DNA of 64,000 bases from Planomicrobium stackebrandtii (GCF_030814955.1 NZ_JAUSWB010000004.1:186001-250000); one strand, 5' to 3'; counted from the first letter of the stretch, positions 25,187 to 34,560 are shown. Notes: generated by a model not told the origin, from the letters alone. Translations and numbers: made by a program.

Positions 25187-26209
25187 ATGAAAAAAACTAT
25201 CGCATTTATATTGATTCTTTTGATTCTGCTGGCAGCCTGCGGACGGCCCGATGATCAATCCACCTCAACAGAGCAAGGTGAAGGGGAAGAAACTTACACC
25301 ATCCGAATGGCCTATCTGGTGCCGGAAGAGCATTCCGCACATATCCAATCAGTAAAATTCAAAGAAAAACTGGAAGAAGAATCCGATGGGCGATTAATAG
25401 TTGAACTCTATCCCAATGGCCAATTATACGGCTCTGACCGTGAAGCGATTGAAGCAGTGCAACTGGGTAACTTGGAAATGACCATTCCGGCAGTAGCTCC
25501 GTTAGCCTCATTCAATGAAAAATTTTTAGTTTTCGATCTGCCATTTCTTTTTAATGACTACGAAGCGGCCTATAGCGCATTGGATGGAGACTTGGGACAG
25601 GAATTGTTGGACAGTTTAGAGCAAAATGATTTGAAAGGTCTGGCATTTGGCGAAAATGGCTTCCGCCACGTCTCCAATAATGAGAAGCCGATCGAATCAC
25701 CGGAAGACATGGACGGCTTGAAATTGCGGACCTTAGAAAATCCGCTCCATACAGATACGTTCAAAGCATTCGGCGCAAACGCCTCACCGTTTGCTTTTGG
25801 AGAGCTTTATACTGCTCTTCAACAGGGAACATATGATGCAATGGAATGTCCGATTTCCCTTTACTACACAAATAAATTTTATGAAGTCCAGGATTATTTG
25901 ACCTTGACTGGCCATGTTTATGCAGCAGCAATCGTTTTGGCTAACAACGACTTTTATAACAGCCTGCCCACCGACCTTCAAGAATTGGTCACGGAAGCTT
26001 CTGAGGAATTCCGGGATGAGCAGCGCCAACTTGCTCAGCAGCAGGACGTTGAATTTTTAGAACAGCTAAAAGCTGAAGGGATGCAAGTCAACGATCTGAC
26101 GGCTGAACAGCGCGATGAATTTCGCCAGGCCGCACAATCTGTTTATGACAAATACGAAAGCCAAATCGGCAAAGAGCTGATCGACCGCGCGCTGGCAGCA
26201 AATGAATAA
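25187..26209 (+). CDS. TRAP transporter substrate-binding lipoprotein DctP (copy 1)
   Basis: Extracellular receptor of a tripartite ATP-independent periplasmic transporter, 340 residues. Lipobox LAAC near residue 18 followed by GRPD, then the DctP fold (IRMAYLVPEEHSAHIQSVKFKEKLEEESDGR, LYGSDREAIEAVQLG, ending near the C-terminal helix). The arginine in MDGLKLRTLENPLH is the usual carboxylate-binding position. It is roughly three-quarters identical by eye to the second copy at 27214 and has its own terminator, so it is a separately expressed duplicate. Substrate: a small organic acid, unknown. Confidence 0.9.
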   Translation: MKKTIAFILILLILLAACGRPDDQSTSTEQGEGEETYTIRMAYLVPEEHSAHIQSVKFKEKLEEESDGRLIVELYPNGQLYGSDREAIEAVQLGNLEMTIPAVAPLASFNEKFLVFDLPFLFNDYEAAYSALDGDLGQELLDSLEQNDLKGLAFGENGFRHVSNNEKPIESPEDMDGLKLRTLENPLHTDTFKAFGANASPFAFGELYTALQQGTYDAMECPISLYYTNKFYEVQDYLTLTGHVYAAAIVLANNDFYNSLPTDLQELVTEASEEFRDEQRQLAQQQDVEFLEQLKAEGMQVNDLTAEQRDEFRQAAQSVYDKYESQIGKELIDRALAANE

Positions 26210-26218
26210 GGAAACAAA

Positions 26219-26246
26219 AAACCAAGAAGCCATTCTTGGTTTTTTA
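26219..26246 (+). terminator. Terminator after DctP copy 1
   Basis: ACCAAGAA/TTCTTGGT around a 4-nt loop, then TTTTTT. Confidence 0.93.
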
Positions 26247-26471
26247 ATATGGAATTTTCAGTTAGGTAAGTAGGGAAAAGATCTGCTGGGTGTCCGGAAT
26301 AATCATATAGGAAAGGATGTTGCAGATAAAAAAATCCTGCTGGTGCATACCTTAAAATTCCGAATTATTTTAAACACAACGCCCCTGTTTTGAGAAATAG
26401 TAGCTGCTAAAGATTATTAGTTCGGCTTAAAGAGTTTGCATGATAAATTATTAGAAAATTATAATTTTAAC
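26247..26471. other. Intergenic stretch without recognised elements
   Basis: Between the DctP copy 1 terminator and the promoter of the gntR gene. AT-rich, no ribosome-site-led ORF and no clear hairpin. Confidence 0.5.
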
Positions 26472-26522
26472 TATACAAACGAATCTGTCTATTCTATACT
26501 TTCTGTATACAGTATACACTGT
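26472..26522 (+). promoter_or_regulatory. Promoter and operator of the gntR-TRAP operon
   Basis: TATACA (26472-26477), 17 bases, TATACT (26495-26500). Immediately after it GTATAC-A-GTATAC (26505-26517) is a GntR/FCD-type palindrome overlapping the start site, and ACAGT-ATAC-ACTGT (26509-26522) overlaps it. This arrangement predicts repression by the product of the next gene. Confidence 0.65.
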
Positions 26523-26551
26523 ATCCATTAAGTATGTAGAGAGGAGGAATT

Positions 26552-27217
26552 ATGGAGAAAATCGTAAAACAAGCCACATTGGCGGATCAAGCATATGAAT
26601 ACATTAAGAAAATGATTATTACCGGAAAGCTGAAACCGGGACAGGAATTGCCTGAAGAAAAGCTGGCCCTGGAACTTGGCATCAGCCGCACTCCCTTAAG
26701 AGAAGCACTAAAAAGACTGGCTGTTGATGCGCTTATCGAGTTAAGAAAACCAAAGCCTGCGGTAGTTGCAGCTTTTACTTATCAAGACGTCATCGAGATT
26801 ATGGAGCTTCGCAGGCTATTGGAAATCCACGGGCTTGAAAATCTGTCGAAAGCAGATCAACAGCCTGTCATGCAGCGAATTAAGGAAAATGTAAATCGCC
26901 AATTGCTCGCTGTAGAGGCAAAGAGGGTTGTGGAGTTTATGGATTTGGACCAGGAATTTCATTCTTTCCTTTATCAAAACCACACTAACAACCGTTTGAA
27001 AGAAATGATAAAAGGCATTAACAGCGGCGGCAGCAGAGCATTTTTGCTGCTTTCGGATACAGCTGCTGACAGCGCAAAAAAAGCGTATGAAGAACATCTT
27101 GCCATTCTCCATGCAATTGAAGAGGGAAATTTGATCAAAGCCAAGCAGCAGTTGGCCATCCATTTGGACAATATTGAAAGCCGGCTGCTGAAATACATCA
27201 CACAGGAGGAACTATGA
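26552..27217 (+). CDS. GntR/FadR-family (FCD) transcriptional regulator
   Basis: 221 residues. Winged helix at 8-75 (LADQAYEYIKKMIITGKLKPGQ, LGISRTPLREALKRL) and C-terminal all-helical FCD domain with metal-site residues in DLDQEFHSFL and EEHLAILHAIEEGN. FCD regulators bind small carboxylates and usually release DNA when their ligand is present. Its stop overlaps the start of DctP copy 2 (ATGA), so regulator and transporter are one operon. The palindrome in its promoter suggests autoregulation. Confidence 0.92.
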   Translation: MEKIVKQATLADQAYEYIKKMIITGKLKPGQELPEEKLALELGISRTPLREALKRLAVDALIELRKPKPAVVAAFTYQDVIEIMELRRLLEIHGLENLSKADQQPVMQRIKENVNRQLLAVEAKRVVEFMDLDQEFHSFLYQNHTNNRLKEMIKGINSGGSRAFLLLSDTAADSAKKAYEEHLAILHAIEEGNLIKAKQQLAIHLDNIESRLLKYITQEEL

Positions 27218-28242
27218 AAAAACTACTCGGACTATTTCTTATTGGATTGTTTATTCTTTCTGCCTGCGGCAGACCGGATAGTGGGACGACGACTTCTGAA
27301 GGCGGTGAAAGCAGCGAAGAAACCTTCACAATCCGTTTGGCCCATTTAGTGCCGGAAGAGCAATCTTCCCATGTTGCGGCAGTAGCTTTTAAGGAAAAAC
27401 TTGAAGCTGAATCGGATGGCCGCTTAACAGTTGAGCTCTATCCGAACGGCCAGTTATATGGATCTGACCGTGAAGCGATTGAAGCGGTTCAGCTTGGAAA
27501 TGTTGAGATGACGATTCCAGCTGTAGCGGCAATGGCGTCATTTAACGAAAAGTTCCAAGTGTTTGATTTGCCTTTCCTGTTTAACAACAATGAAGCAGCA
27601 TACCGGGCGCTGGACGGTGAACTTGGCCAGGAGCTATTGGCTGACCTTGAGAACAACGGTATGAAAGGTCTCGTTTTTGGTGAAAATGGCTTCCGCCATG
27701 TTTCCAACAATGAAGGGCCTATTGAATCACCGGAAGATATGGAAGGGCTAAAGATGCGTACATTGGAAAGCCCTTTGCATACGGACACTTTTAATGCTTT
27801 TGGCGCAAATGCTTCTCCGTTCGCATTTGGAGAGCTTTACACCGCACTTCAACAAGGCACTTATGATGCGATGGATTGTCCGATTTCTCTTTATTACACC
27901 AATAAATTCTATGAAGTACAGGATTATCTGACATTGACGGGACATGTATACGCAGCAACTGCGTTATTAGTGAACAACGATTTCTATAACGGCCTTCCGG
28001 AAGACCTTCAAGGCATTATCACAGAAGCTTCCGAAGAATTCCGCACGGAGCAACGTGAAATGGCTCAGCAGCAAGATGCTGAATTCCTTGAGCAGCTGGA
28101 AGCAGAAGGCATGCAGATCAACGATTTGACGGATGAACAGCGCGATCAATTCCGCGAAGCGGCCGAATCTGTTTATACAGAATACGAGGATGTGATCGGC
28201 AAAGATGTTATCGATCAAGCCTTGGCAGCAAACGAAGAATAA
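27214..28242 (+). CDS. TRAP transporter substrate-binding lipoprotein DctP (copy 2)
   Basis: 342-residue lipoprotein receptor (lipobox LSAC then GRPD) nearly parallel to copy 1 along its whole length: the same LYGSDREAIEAVQLGN and FGENGFRHVSNNE segments occur in both. It is translationally coupled to gntR and followed by dctQ and dctM, so it is the receptor matched to this permease. Copy 1 may widen substrate range or raise receptor amount. The ligand is probably a mono- or dicarboxylate. Confidence 0.91.
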   Translation: MKKLLGLFLIGLFILSACGRPDSGTTTSEGGESSEETFTIRLAHLVPEEQSSHVAAVAFKEKLEAESDGRLTVELYPNGQLYGSDREAIEAVQLGNVEMTIPAVAAMASFNEKFQVFDLPFLFNNNEAAYRALDGELGQELLADLENNGMKGLVFGENGFRHVSNNEGPIESPEDMEGLKMRTLESPLHTDTFNAFGANASPFAFGELYTALQQGTYDAMDCPISLYYTNKFYEVQDYLTLTGHVYAATALLVNNDFYNGLPEDLQGIITEASEEFRTEQREMAQQQDAEFLEQLEAEGMQINDLTDEQRDQFREAAESVYTEYEDVIGKDVIDQALAANEE

Positions 28243-28260
28243 TTTAAAAACCAGTTGAAG

Positions 28261-28290
28261 AATCAAGGGAGAAATTCCTTGATTTTTCAT
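28261..28290 (+). terminator. Partial terminator between dctP and dctQ
   Basis: AATCAAGG pairs with CCTTGATT, then TTTCATTTTATT. The interrupted T-tract suggests read-through, giving more receptor than permease transcript. Confidence 0.65.
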
Positions 28291-28360
28291 TTTATTCGGC
28301 TTTAGCAATTAGTAGGAATGAAACTAATTCTAATGAAGTTTTTTTGTGAAAGGAAGTGGC

Positions 28361-28858
28361 ATGATGATCAAGAAGTTTGAAAAAGCAGAAGAAATCTTTC
28401 TGGTTCTGACATTAGTAGTCATGGTAGTTTTGATCTTTGGCCAGGTCGTTGGACGCTATGTTTTTTCTGATGCACCAAGCTGGACAGAAGAAATGGCGCG
28501 CTATATCCATATTTTTCAGGTATGGATAGGTGCCAGCTATGCCGTGAAATTACGTGAACATATACGCGTGGAAGCATTCATTACCCGATTTAAAGGATTG
28601 CCGAGAAAAATTTTGGAAACGATTACGCTGGCAATTTGGTTCACGATGGCTTTGTTCTTGGCTTATTTTGGAACAGATCTAGTATTGAGCAGCATTTCCA
28701 ATGGGCAGGTTACTCCAGCGATGCAGCTGCCGATGTGGATTCCATTTTTAGCCATTCCATTGGGCGGGATCGGAATGTGCATCAGGCTGATTCAGCAGCT
28801 GTTTAAAATCTGGAAAGGCGATTACGAGATGCATAAGGGAGGGGACCTTCCGGTATGA
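28361..28858 (+). CDS. TRAP transporter small permease DctQ
   Basis: 165 residues with four hydrophobic helices (first at VLTLVVMVVLIFGQVVGRYVF). The DctQ signature W-E-E-M-A-R-Y-like segment (SWTEEMARYIHIFQVWIGASYAV) is present, and MWIPFLAIPLGGIGMCIRLI forms the last helix. AAAGGA serves the ATG at 28361; a GTG 15 bases earlier is not needed. The stop overlaps the dctM start (ATGA). Confidence 0.9.
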   Translation: MMIKKFEKAEEIFLVLTLVVMVVLIFGQVVGRYVFSDAPSWTEEMARYIHIFQVWIGASYAVKLREHIRVEAFITRFKGLPRKILETITLAIWFTMALFLAYFGTDLVLSSISNGQVTPAMQLPMWIPFLAIPLGGIGMCIRLIQQLFKIWKGDYEMHKGGDLPV

Positions 28859-30144
28859 CAATAGCTCTATTATTCGGCACTTTATTTATTTGTTTATTGA
28901 TTGGCGTTCCGATTGCGATTGCGCTGGGCGTCTCTGCTTTGACAGCCATCTATTTCGGCACGACTTTGCCTCTGAGCATCATCACTCAAAAAGCGTTTAC
29001 TTCACTCGATTCTTTCCCTTTGCTGGCAATTCCGTTCTTCATGCTTGCCGGGATCCTCATGGGCAAAGGCGGTGTTTCCAAACGGCTGCTGGCGTTCGCC
29101 TCTGCTTTGGTTGGTTGGATGACCGGCGGTTTGGGTATGGTGACGATTGTGGCCTGTATGTTTTTTGCGGCAATTTCAGGCTCAGGCCCGGCAACTGTCG
29201 CAGCTATCGGCGGTTTCATGATTCCGGCGATGATTGCCCGGAATTATGATGGCGGTTTTGCTTCAGCAGTCGCAGCTTCTGCCGGATCTATCGGTGTTAT
29301 TATTCCACCGAGTATTCCATTTGTGCTTTATGGCGTTATCGGAGGGGTGTCAGTCGGCAGCATGTTCCTTGCGGGGATCATTCCGGGGTTGATCATCGGA
29401 GGCGGACTATTGATTACAGCTTACATTATTTCCAGAAAGCGCGGATATAAGCCAGAACCTGGAGAAGCGGCGTCATTTGAATTCAAAGATGTGCTGAAGA
29501 CCTTCTGGGATGCGAAATGGGCTCTGCTGATCCCAGTCATTATTCTCGGCGGAATTTATGGTGGTATTTTTTCTCCGACAGAAGCAGCCGTTGTAGCAGT
29601 GGTGTATGCTATAATTATTGGCAAATTCGTTTATAAGGAATTATCCTGGCAGGGGCTATATGAAAGCTTCAGACAGGCAATCGTCATCAATGCCACCACA
29701 ATGATCATCATCGGTTTGTCAGTGTCCTTTGCGTACTTTATGACCATCGAACAGATTCCAGGTGAAATCTCCGATTACTTGACGGCTTTATCGACTAATC
29801 CACTGGTTATTCTACTGGCAATCAATTTACTGCTGCTTGTAGTTGGCATGTTCATTGATACTATTTCGGCATTGGTTGTCCTGACTCCGATTCTGTTGCC
29901 GATTGTCGTGACTGTAGGCGTCGATCCGATCCATTTTGGCGTTATCCTTGTGGCCAACCTGGCAATCGGTTTTGTTACTCCGCCATTAGGGGTTAACCTC
30001 TTTGTGGCTTCAAGTGTCGGCGGTGTCCGCTTTGAGCGAATCGCCTATGCGGTTTTGCCGTTCCTGCTGTCGATGGTTATTTGTCTGCTGATCATCACAT
30101 TTATTCCGGCTCTCTCCCTATGGCTGCCAGGACTTTATGAATAG
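28855..30144 (+). CDS. TRAP transporter large permease DctM
   Basis: 429 residues, about twelve hydrophobic segments. This is the ion-coupled transport subunit of the TRAP system. Recognisable DctM stretches: FPLLAIPFFMLAGILMGKGG, SGSGPATVAAIGGFMIPAM, IGVIIPPSIPFVLYGVIGG and the late FGVILVANLAIGFVTPPLGVNLFVAS. Together with DctQ it imports the ligand delivered by DctP, driven by Na+ or H+. The aminotransferase gene follows 33 bases later and may be in the same operon. Confidence 0.94.
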   Translation: MTIALLFGTLFICLLIGVPIAIALGVSALTAIYFGTTLPLSIITQKAFTSLDSFPLLAIPFFMLAGILMGKGGVSKRLLAFASALVGWMTGGLGMVTIVACMFFAAISGSGPATVAAIGGFMIPAMIARNYDGGFASAVAASAGSIGVIIPPSIPFVLYGVIGGVSVGSMFLAGIIPGLIIGGGLLITAYIISRKRGYKPEPGEAASFEFKDVLKTFWDAKWALLIPVIILGGIYGGIFSPTEAAVVAVVYAIIIGKFVYKELSWQGLYESFRQAIVINATTMIIIGLSVSFAYFMTIEQIPGEISDYLTALSTNPLVILLAINLLLLVVGMFIDTISALVVLTPILLPIVVTVGVDPIHFGVILVANLAIGFVTPPLGVNLFVASSVGGVRFERIAYAVLPFLLSMVICLLIITFIPALSLWLPGLYE

Positions 30145-30177
30145 CGAAGATTTATAATTAGAGAAAGGTTGTCACTC

Positions 30178-31338
30178 ATGAGCATTTCAATTAATAGCCG
30201 GATCGAGTCCATTGAGATTTCAGGCATACGCCAGTTTGCCAATCAATTGATCGATTTTCCGGATGCCATTAACTTAACAATCGGGCAGCCCGATTTTCCT
30301 ACACCCGAGGCTGTCAAACTAGCAGCAATCGAGGCAATCAAAAACAACCAGACCAGTTATACACATAATGCAGGATTATTGGAGCTGCGGGCGGAAATCG
30401 CATCATTTTTCCGCGATTCGTATGGATTGGACTACAATTCCAAAACGGAAATCATTGTCACCAATGGGGCAAGTGAAGGATTGGATTCTCTTTTCCGGGC
30501 TATTCTGGAAGAAGGCGATGAAGTCATTTTGCCTGCACCCGCTTATCCAGGGTACGAGCCGATCATCAACTTGTGCGGCGGGAAAGTGGTTTATCTGGAT
30601 ACTTCGGATACCGGCTTTCAGCCAGATCCACAGCGCCTGGAAAGCTTGATCACCGACCGCACAAAAGCGGTTTTGATGAACTTCCCATCCAATCCGACGG
30701 GTGTCACAATGGAGTCTGCTCAACTCGAACAAGTTGCAGCAGTACTTGAGAAACATGAAGTTTTTATTATTACCGATGAAATTTACAGTGAAAATTCATA
30801 CGGCGAAAAACATTCTACTTTTGCACGCTTTGAAAAATTGCGCGACCGCACATTCTTAGTCCATGGCTTGTCGAAATCACATTCGATGACAGGCTGGAGA
30901 ATTGGTTTTGTTCTGGGGCCGGAAATGTATATGAAGCACGTCTTGAAGGTTCATCAGTATAATGCCATCTGCGCTTCTGTACCGGGTCAATTTGCAGCAC
31001 TCGAAGCGATGAAGAATCAGCGCCACATTCCCGCTGAAATGAATAAAGAATATGTTCAGCGGAGAGATTTTGTCTACAGCCGCTTAACCGCAATGGGCAT
31101 TGATGTCGTACTGCCCAAAGGCGCATTTTATATTTTTCCTTCAATTGAAAAGTTCGGCATGACTTCCTATGAATTTGCTGTGCGTTTATTGAAAGAAGGG
31201 GGCGTGGCTGCAGTGCCAGGCTCGGCATTCACTGTATACGGAGAAGGGTTTGTACGGATATCTTATGCCTACAGCATGCCCGTACTTGAAGAAGGTATGG
31301 ATCGATTGGAGAAGTTTGTTCATAGCTTAACTGATTAA
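30178..31338 (+). CDS. Class I/II PLP aminotransferase (PatA-like)
   Basis: 386-residue fold-type I aminotransferase. LTIGQPDFPTPE and TSYTHNAGLLELR are the N-terminal family motifs. NFPSNPTG is the Asn/Pro loop, and the PLP lysine is in HGLSKSHSMTGWRIGF. The late FVRISYAYS carries the carboxylate-binding arginine. It resembles Bacillus PatA (N-acetyl-LL-diaminopimelate or broad amino acid aminotransferase). AAAGG precedes ATG 30178. Position after the TRAP genes suggests it could process an imported 2-oxo or amino acid, but a lysine-pathway role is equally possible. Confidence 0.88.
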   Translation: MSISINSRIESIEISGIRQFANQLIDFPDAINLTIGQPDFPTPEAVKLAAIEAIKNNQTSYTHNAGLLELRAEIASFFRDSYGLDYNSKTEIIVTNGASEGLDSLFRAILEEGDEVILPAPAYPGYEPIINLCGGKVVYLDTSDTGFQPDPQRLESLITDRTKAVLMNFPSNPTGVTMESAQLEQVAAVLEKHEVFIITDEIYSENSYGEKHSTFARFEKLRDRTFLVHGLSKSHSMTGWRIGFVLGPEMYMKHVLKVHQYNAICASVPGQFAALEAMKNQRHIPAEMNKEYVQRRDFVYSRLTAMGIDVVLPKGAFYIFPSIEKFGMTSYEFAVRLLKEGGVAAVPGSAFTVYGEGFVRISYAYSMPVLEEGMDRLEKFVHSLTD

Positions 31339-31538
31339 TGGATTGTTTAGAGTCTCTGTTGGCCTGCTCTACATCTTTTTAATGCAGTGTGAAGATGTGG
31401 AATCGCTTCTTGCGAAAACTCTTCCCAAAGCGGCCGAAGCGTAGTGCAGTGGCCAGTTTTACTCAGCTCAATTTATATTTGTGATTTAATCTATGATCAT
31501 GCGGGTAAAGTTCCTTAAACGACAAGGAGTTGAACGGC

Positions 31539-32033
31539 ATGGAAAATTCACAGTTTTACCGGTTTGAAGATGATGGAGCGATTCCAAATAACCCTTCACT
31601 TGAAGTGATAGTCTATCCAGCTGCTTTTAAAGAAAATCCGCAAGAAATTGAAACGGTCTTCAACAGTCATGACTGGACAAACAGCTGGACTGGCGGTGTT
31701 TTCGAATACCACCACTACCACAGCAACACGCACGAAGTGCTGGGTGTACAGAGCGGCTCTGCGACTTTGCAGATTGGCGGAGAGCAGGGGAAAGAGTTGG
31801 CCGTGGCAGCAGGTGATGTTGTGCTGCTGCCGGCAGGGACAGGACACAAGAAACTGGAAGCCAGCAAAGATTTTAAAATTGTCGGCGCTTATCCAGGCGG
31901 TGTCTCCTATAACTTAAAGACCGGTGAACCGGGAGAACGCCCCTATGTTTTGGAAGATATCCAAAACACGCCTTTGCCAAAAAACGATCCCGTTTTCGGC
32001 ACCGAAGGGCCGGTTATCGAAAAGTGGACATAG
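31539..32033 (+). CDS. Cupin-domain protein (YjlB-like)
   Basis: 164-residue single-domain cupin. Cupin motif 1 is YHHYHSNTHEVLGVQSG with several metal-ligand histidines and a glutamate, and motif 2 is AGDVVLLPAGTGHK with the last histidine. It probably binds a divalent metal; enzymatic role unknown. AAGGAG lies 9 bases before ATG 31539, so the TTG nine bases earlier is not used. Single-gene unit with terminator. Confidence 0.85.
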   Translation: MENSQFYRFEDDGAIPNNPSLEVIVYPAAFKENPQEIETVFNSHDWTNSWTGGVFEYHHYHSNTHEVLGVQSGSATLQIGGEQGKELAVAAGDVVLLPAGTGHKKLEASKDFKIVGAYPGGVSYNLKTGEPGERPYVLEDIQNTPLPKNDPVFGTEGPVIEKWT

Positions 32034-32040
32034 AACCCGT

Positions 32041-32076
32041 AAAAGCCCTTTGCCAGTCCCTGGCGAAGGGCTTTTT
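32041..32076 (+). terminator. Terminator of cupin gene
   Basis: AAAGCCCTT-GCCAG pairs with CTGGC-AAGGGCTTT, then TT. Confidence 0.88.
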
Positions 32077-32103
32077 GAGTTATGAAACTCCTGCTTTTAT
32101 TAA

Positions 32104-32952
32104 TTACTCGTAATAGCCTTCAGTCGATTTGCGGAATGTCTTAAACTGATCGGCATCATGACCAAACCAGACATCGGAATTGGTTTCTTTTGAGATTCTG
32201 CGGATTTTTTCGACAGCTGAAGTATAGCCAACGGAATCATATAAAATGCCTGGCGGTTTGATTGGCGGCCCAAAGCTCTCTGCTGTGTAAATGGCGTCAG
32301 AGGCAAGTATAATCCCCCCGGTTTCCGGAAGTTGAATTTGCAGTCCGAGCATTCCCCACGCATGGCCGCTGCCAAAGTTCAGGATTTTGATGCCTTCGGC
32401 AAGCTGAAGCCCATCTTCGGTCCGTTTGACGGTTTGCCATTGCAGATTATTTTTGATCCATGCATCAATGTCTCCCCAAATATAAGCCCCTTCTTTGGTG
32501 TTCCGGGCATAAGTTTGCAAGGCGCCATTCAATTCATCTTCATGGACGATGATTGTCGCATTGGTGAACAGCTCAAGGCAGCCGGCATGATCCAGATGCA
32601 AATGGGAAGCCACTACGTATTTGATGTCTTCTGGCCGGACGTTCAGTTCCTCTAACCGGTGATGCAAATAGCATTCCTCTGGCATGTCAATTGGAAACAG
32701 GGATTGGGTCACTTGGCCCCAACGGCCTTCTGCACCCATGGAATTTGGATTGCAGGCCGTGTCGAACAAAATTTTGCCTTCCGGATGGTCGATCAATACT
32801 GTGTAGACGGGAAATGTCACCATCTCTCCCGGCGGATTCGGGTTTTGTATACTTGCCGGGTTGTGCATTGAAATCATGTAATTCTTATCCATACTTAATG
32901 TGCCATTGTCCATTACGTAAAGCTTTGGATTTGGCTTGATAATACCAGTCAT
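32104..32952 (-). CDS. Metallo-beta-lactamase-fold lactonase, AHL-lactonase family
   Basis: 282 residues. The dinuclear metal site HLHLDHAG (HxHxDH) is intact, with further ligands in FGSGHAWG and LASDAIYTAE. The length, the N-terminal MDNGTLSMDKNYM and the FDTACNPN strand fit the N-acyl-homoserine lactonase family rather than glyoxalase II or beta-lactamases. Activity on AHLs, i.e. quenching of Gram-negative signals, is inferred from family. The ATG at 32952 has AGGGGGA upstream. Convergent with the cupin gene. Confidence 0.85.
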   Translation of the reverse strand: MTGIIKPNPKLYVMDNGTLSMDKNYMISMHNPASIQNPNPPGEMVTFPVYTVLIDHPEGKILFDTACNPNSMGAEGRWGQVTQSLFPIDMPEECYLHHRLEELNVRPEDIKYVVASHLHLDHAGCLELFTNATIIVHEDELNGALQTYARNTKEGAYIWGDIDAWIKNNLQWQTVKRTEDGLQLAEGIKILNFGSGHAWGMLGLQIQLPETGGIILASDAIYTAESFGPPIKPPGILYDSVGYTSAVEKIRRISKETNSDVWFGHDADQFKTFRKSTEGYYE

Positions 32953-33017
32953 CAATTTTCCCCCTTTCAGAATAATTCCATAATATCACAATTTTCAGAT
33001 AATGGTATAGAGGCATT

Positions 33018-33051
33018 TAAAAAAGCTCCTGAGCTGGTAGGCTCAAGAGCT
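33018..33051 (-). terminator. Terminator of aspartokinase gene
   Basis: AGCTCTTGAGC with GCTCAGGAGCT (one mismatch), then TTTTTTAAA on the minus strand. Confidence 0.85.
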
Positions 33052-33068
33052 GGAGATGGGAGTGCAGA

Positions 33069-34433
33069 TTAATGGACCATAGCCGGTTCAAAAAATTCTT
33101 TGTACAATTCATTTAATATTTTTTGCTCATCTTCTTTTAAAATGCCAAAAACCAAACTTACTTCAGAAGAACCTTGATTGATCATTTCAATGTTAACGCC
33201 GGTTCTGGCGAACGCATTTGCTGCTCTGGCAGTGAGGCCTTTTGAATTATTCATGCCTTCTCCAACCAATACAATCATTGAGAAATCATTGCGAATGTGA
33301 ACATCGTCCGCTTGCAGTTCCGATTTTACACGTTCTACGATGCGCTGCTCTTTGACAGCCGTCAATTGGTGGCTGCGCAGAATAACAGACAGATTATCGA
33401 TGCCTGACGGGATATGTTCATAGGAAATTTCTTCATCTTCCAGTATTTGCAGAAGTTTGCGCCCAAAACCGATTTCACGGTTCATGAGGTATTTGCTGAC
33501 ATATAATGTCGAGAAGCCGCTATCGGCTGAAATTCCTGTCACCGGTCGCAGCGAATGGTCACGCTCTGCGACAATCATTGTACCCGGAGCGGACGGATTA
33601 TTGGTGTTGCGGATACATAAAGGAACAGCTGCTTTAAAAACAGGCATTAAGGCTTCGTCATGAAGCACGGCAAATCCGGCATACGACAGTTCGCGCATTT
33701 CGCGATATGTCATCTGTTCGATTTCGACCGGATTTTCAACGACACGCGGGTTCGCTGCGAAAACACAGTCAACGTCAGTAAAGTTTTCGTAGAGCTCCGC
33801 CTTGACTGCAGCTGCAAGAATTGAACCGGTAATATCTGATCCGCCGCGTTCGAATGTCCGCAGTACGCCTTCTTTTGTATAACCAAAAAATCCAGGGAAG
33901 ACGGTAATTGTTTTTTTATGCCGCAGGTCGGCCAGAAGATCGTAGGCTTCAGGAAGAGCTTGAGCCCGCTCTGGCAATCCATTGACGAACAAACCAGCGT
34001 CGAACGGGTTGACGTATTCGGCAATGAGGCCGATGGATGTCAAGTAAGCGGCAATCAATTTTGCAGAGTTGTCTTCGCCGCTCGCTTTAATCAGATCAGC
34101 AAAAAGAGGGGGAGAACTTTTATCCGATTGAAGACGGTTTATGAGGTCTGTTTCGATGATCTTTTTGATATCATTGCCAAGCTCCAGCTCATCCGCAATT
34201 TCCGAATATCGTCCCACAACTTTGGCAAGAGCAGCTTCGGTCGGTTCATCACGAAGTGCTGCTGCTGATAATTGGATCAGCAAATCTGTCACTTTTACGT
34301 CACCATCGAATCTTTTGCCTGGAGCAGAGACGACGACAATCTTGCGGGAAGGCTCTGCTTTCACGATTGCAGCGACTTTTTTTATCTGTTGTGCACTAGC
34401 TACTGAAGTACCTCCAAATTTGCTCACTTTCAT
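33069..34433 (-). CDS. Aspartate kinase
   Basis: Phosphorylates aspartate, first step toward threonine, methionine and lysine. 454 residues from ATG 34433 (the ATG five codons earlier lacks a usable ribosome site). KFGGTSVAS at the N-terminus is the kinase signature, FERGGSDITGS the catalytic loop, and two ACT domains occupy about 300-450, giving feedback control. Length and layout match the monofunctional Bacillus YclM (ThrD, aspartokinase III) type. It is divergent from hom-thrC-thrB across about 130 bp, in keeping with a threonine-branch role. Confidence 0.92.
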   Translation of the reverse strand: MKVSKFGGTSVASAQQIKKVAAIVKAEPSRKIVVVSAPGKRFDGDVKVTDLLIQLSAAALRDEPTEAALAKVVGRYSEIADELELGNDIKKIIETDLINRLQSDKSSPPLFADLIKASGEDNSAKLIAAYLTSIGLIAEYVNPFDAGLFVNGLPERAQALPEAYDLLADLRHKKTITVFPGFFGYTKEGVLRTFERGGSDITGSILAAAVKAELYENFTDVDCVFAANPRVVENPVEIEQMTYREMRELSYAGFAVLHDEALMPVFKAAVPLCIRNTNNPSAPGTMIVAERDHSLRPVTGISADSGFSTLYVSKYLMNREIGFGRKLLQILEDEEISYEHIPSGIDNLSVILRSHQLTAVKEQRIVERVKSELQADDVHIRNDFSMIVLVGEGMNNSKGLTARAANAFARTGVNIEMINQGSSEVSLVFGILKEDEQKILNELYKEFFEPAMVH

Positions 34434-34472
34434 CCAATCAAGTCCCATCTTTTTTAATAGTCTGTAAAAGGG

Positions 34473-34501
34473 TTGTTTTAACTAAGATATAATACTATAA
34501 T
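34473..34501 (+). promoter_or_regulatory. Promoter of hom-thrC-thrB
   Basis: TTGTTT (34473-34478), 17-base spacer, TATAAT (34496-34501). Another TATAAT-like box lies nested upstream. Confidence 0.7.
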
Positions 34502-34560
34502 GTCCCTATGACAAAAACAACTGTTTTTTCACAGTGTACACACCATGGGAGGAATCGTCA

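Noticed and set aside
26505..26522. Rho-independent terminator before gntR
   Set aside because: The palindrome is short, lacks a T-run and sits at the promoter, so an operator is the better reading.
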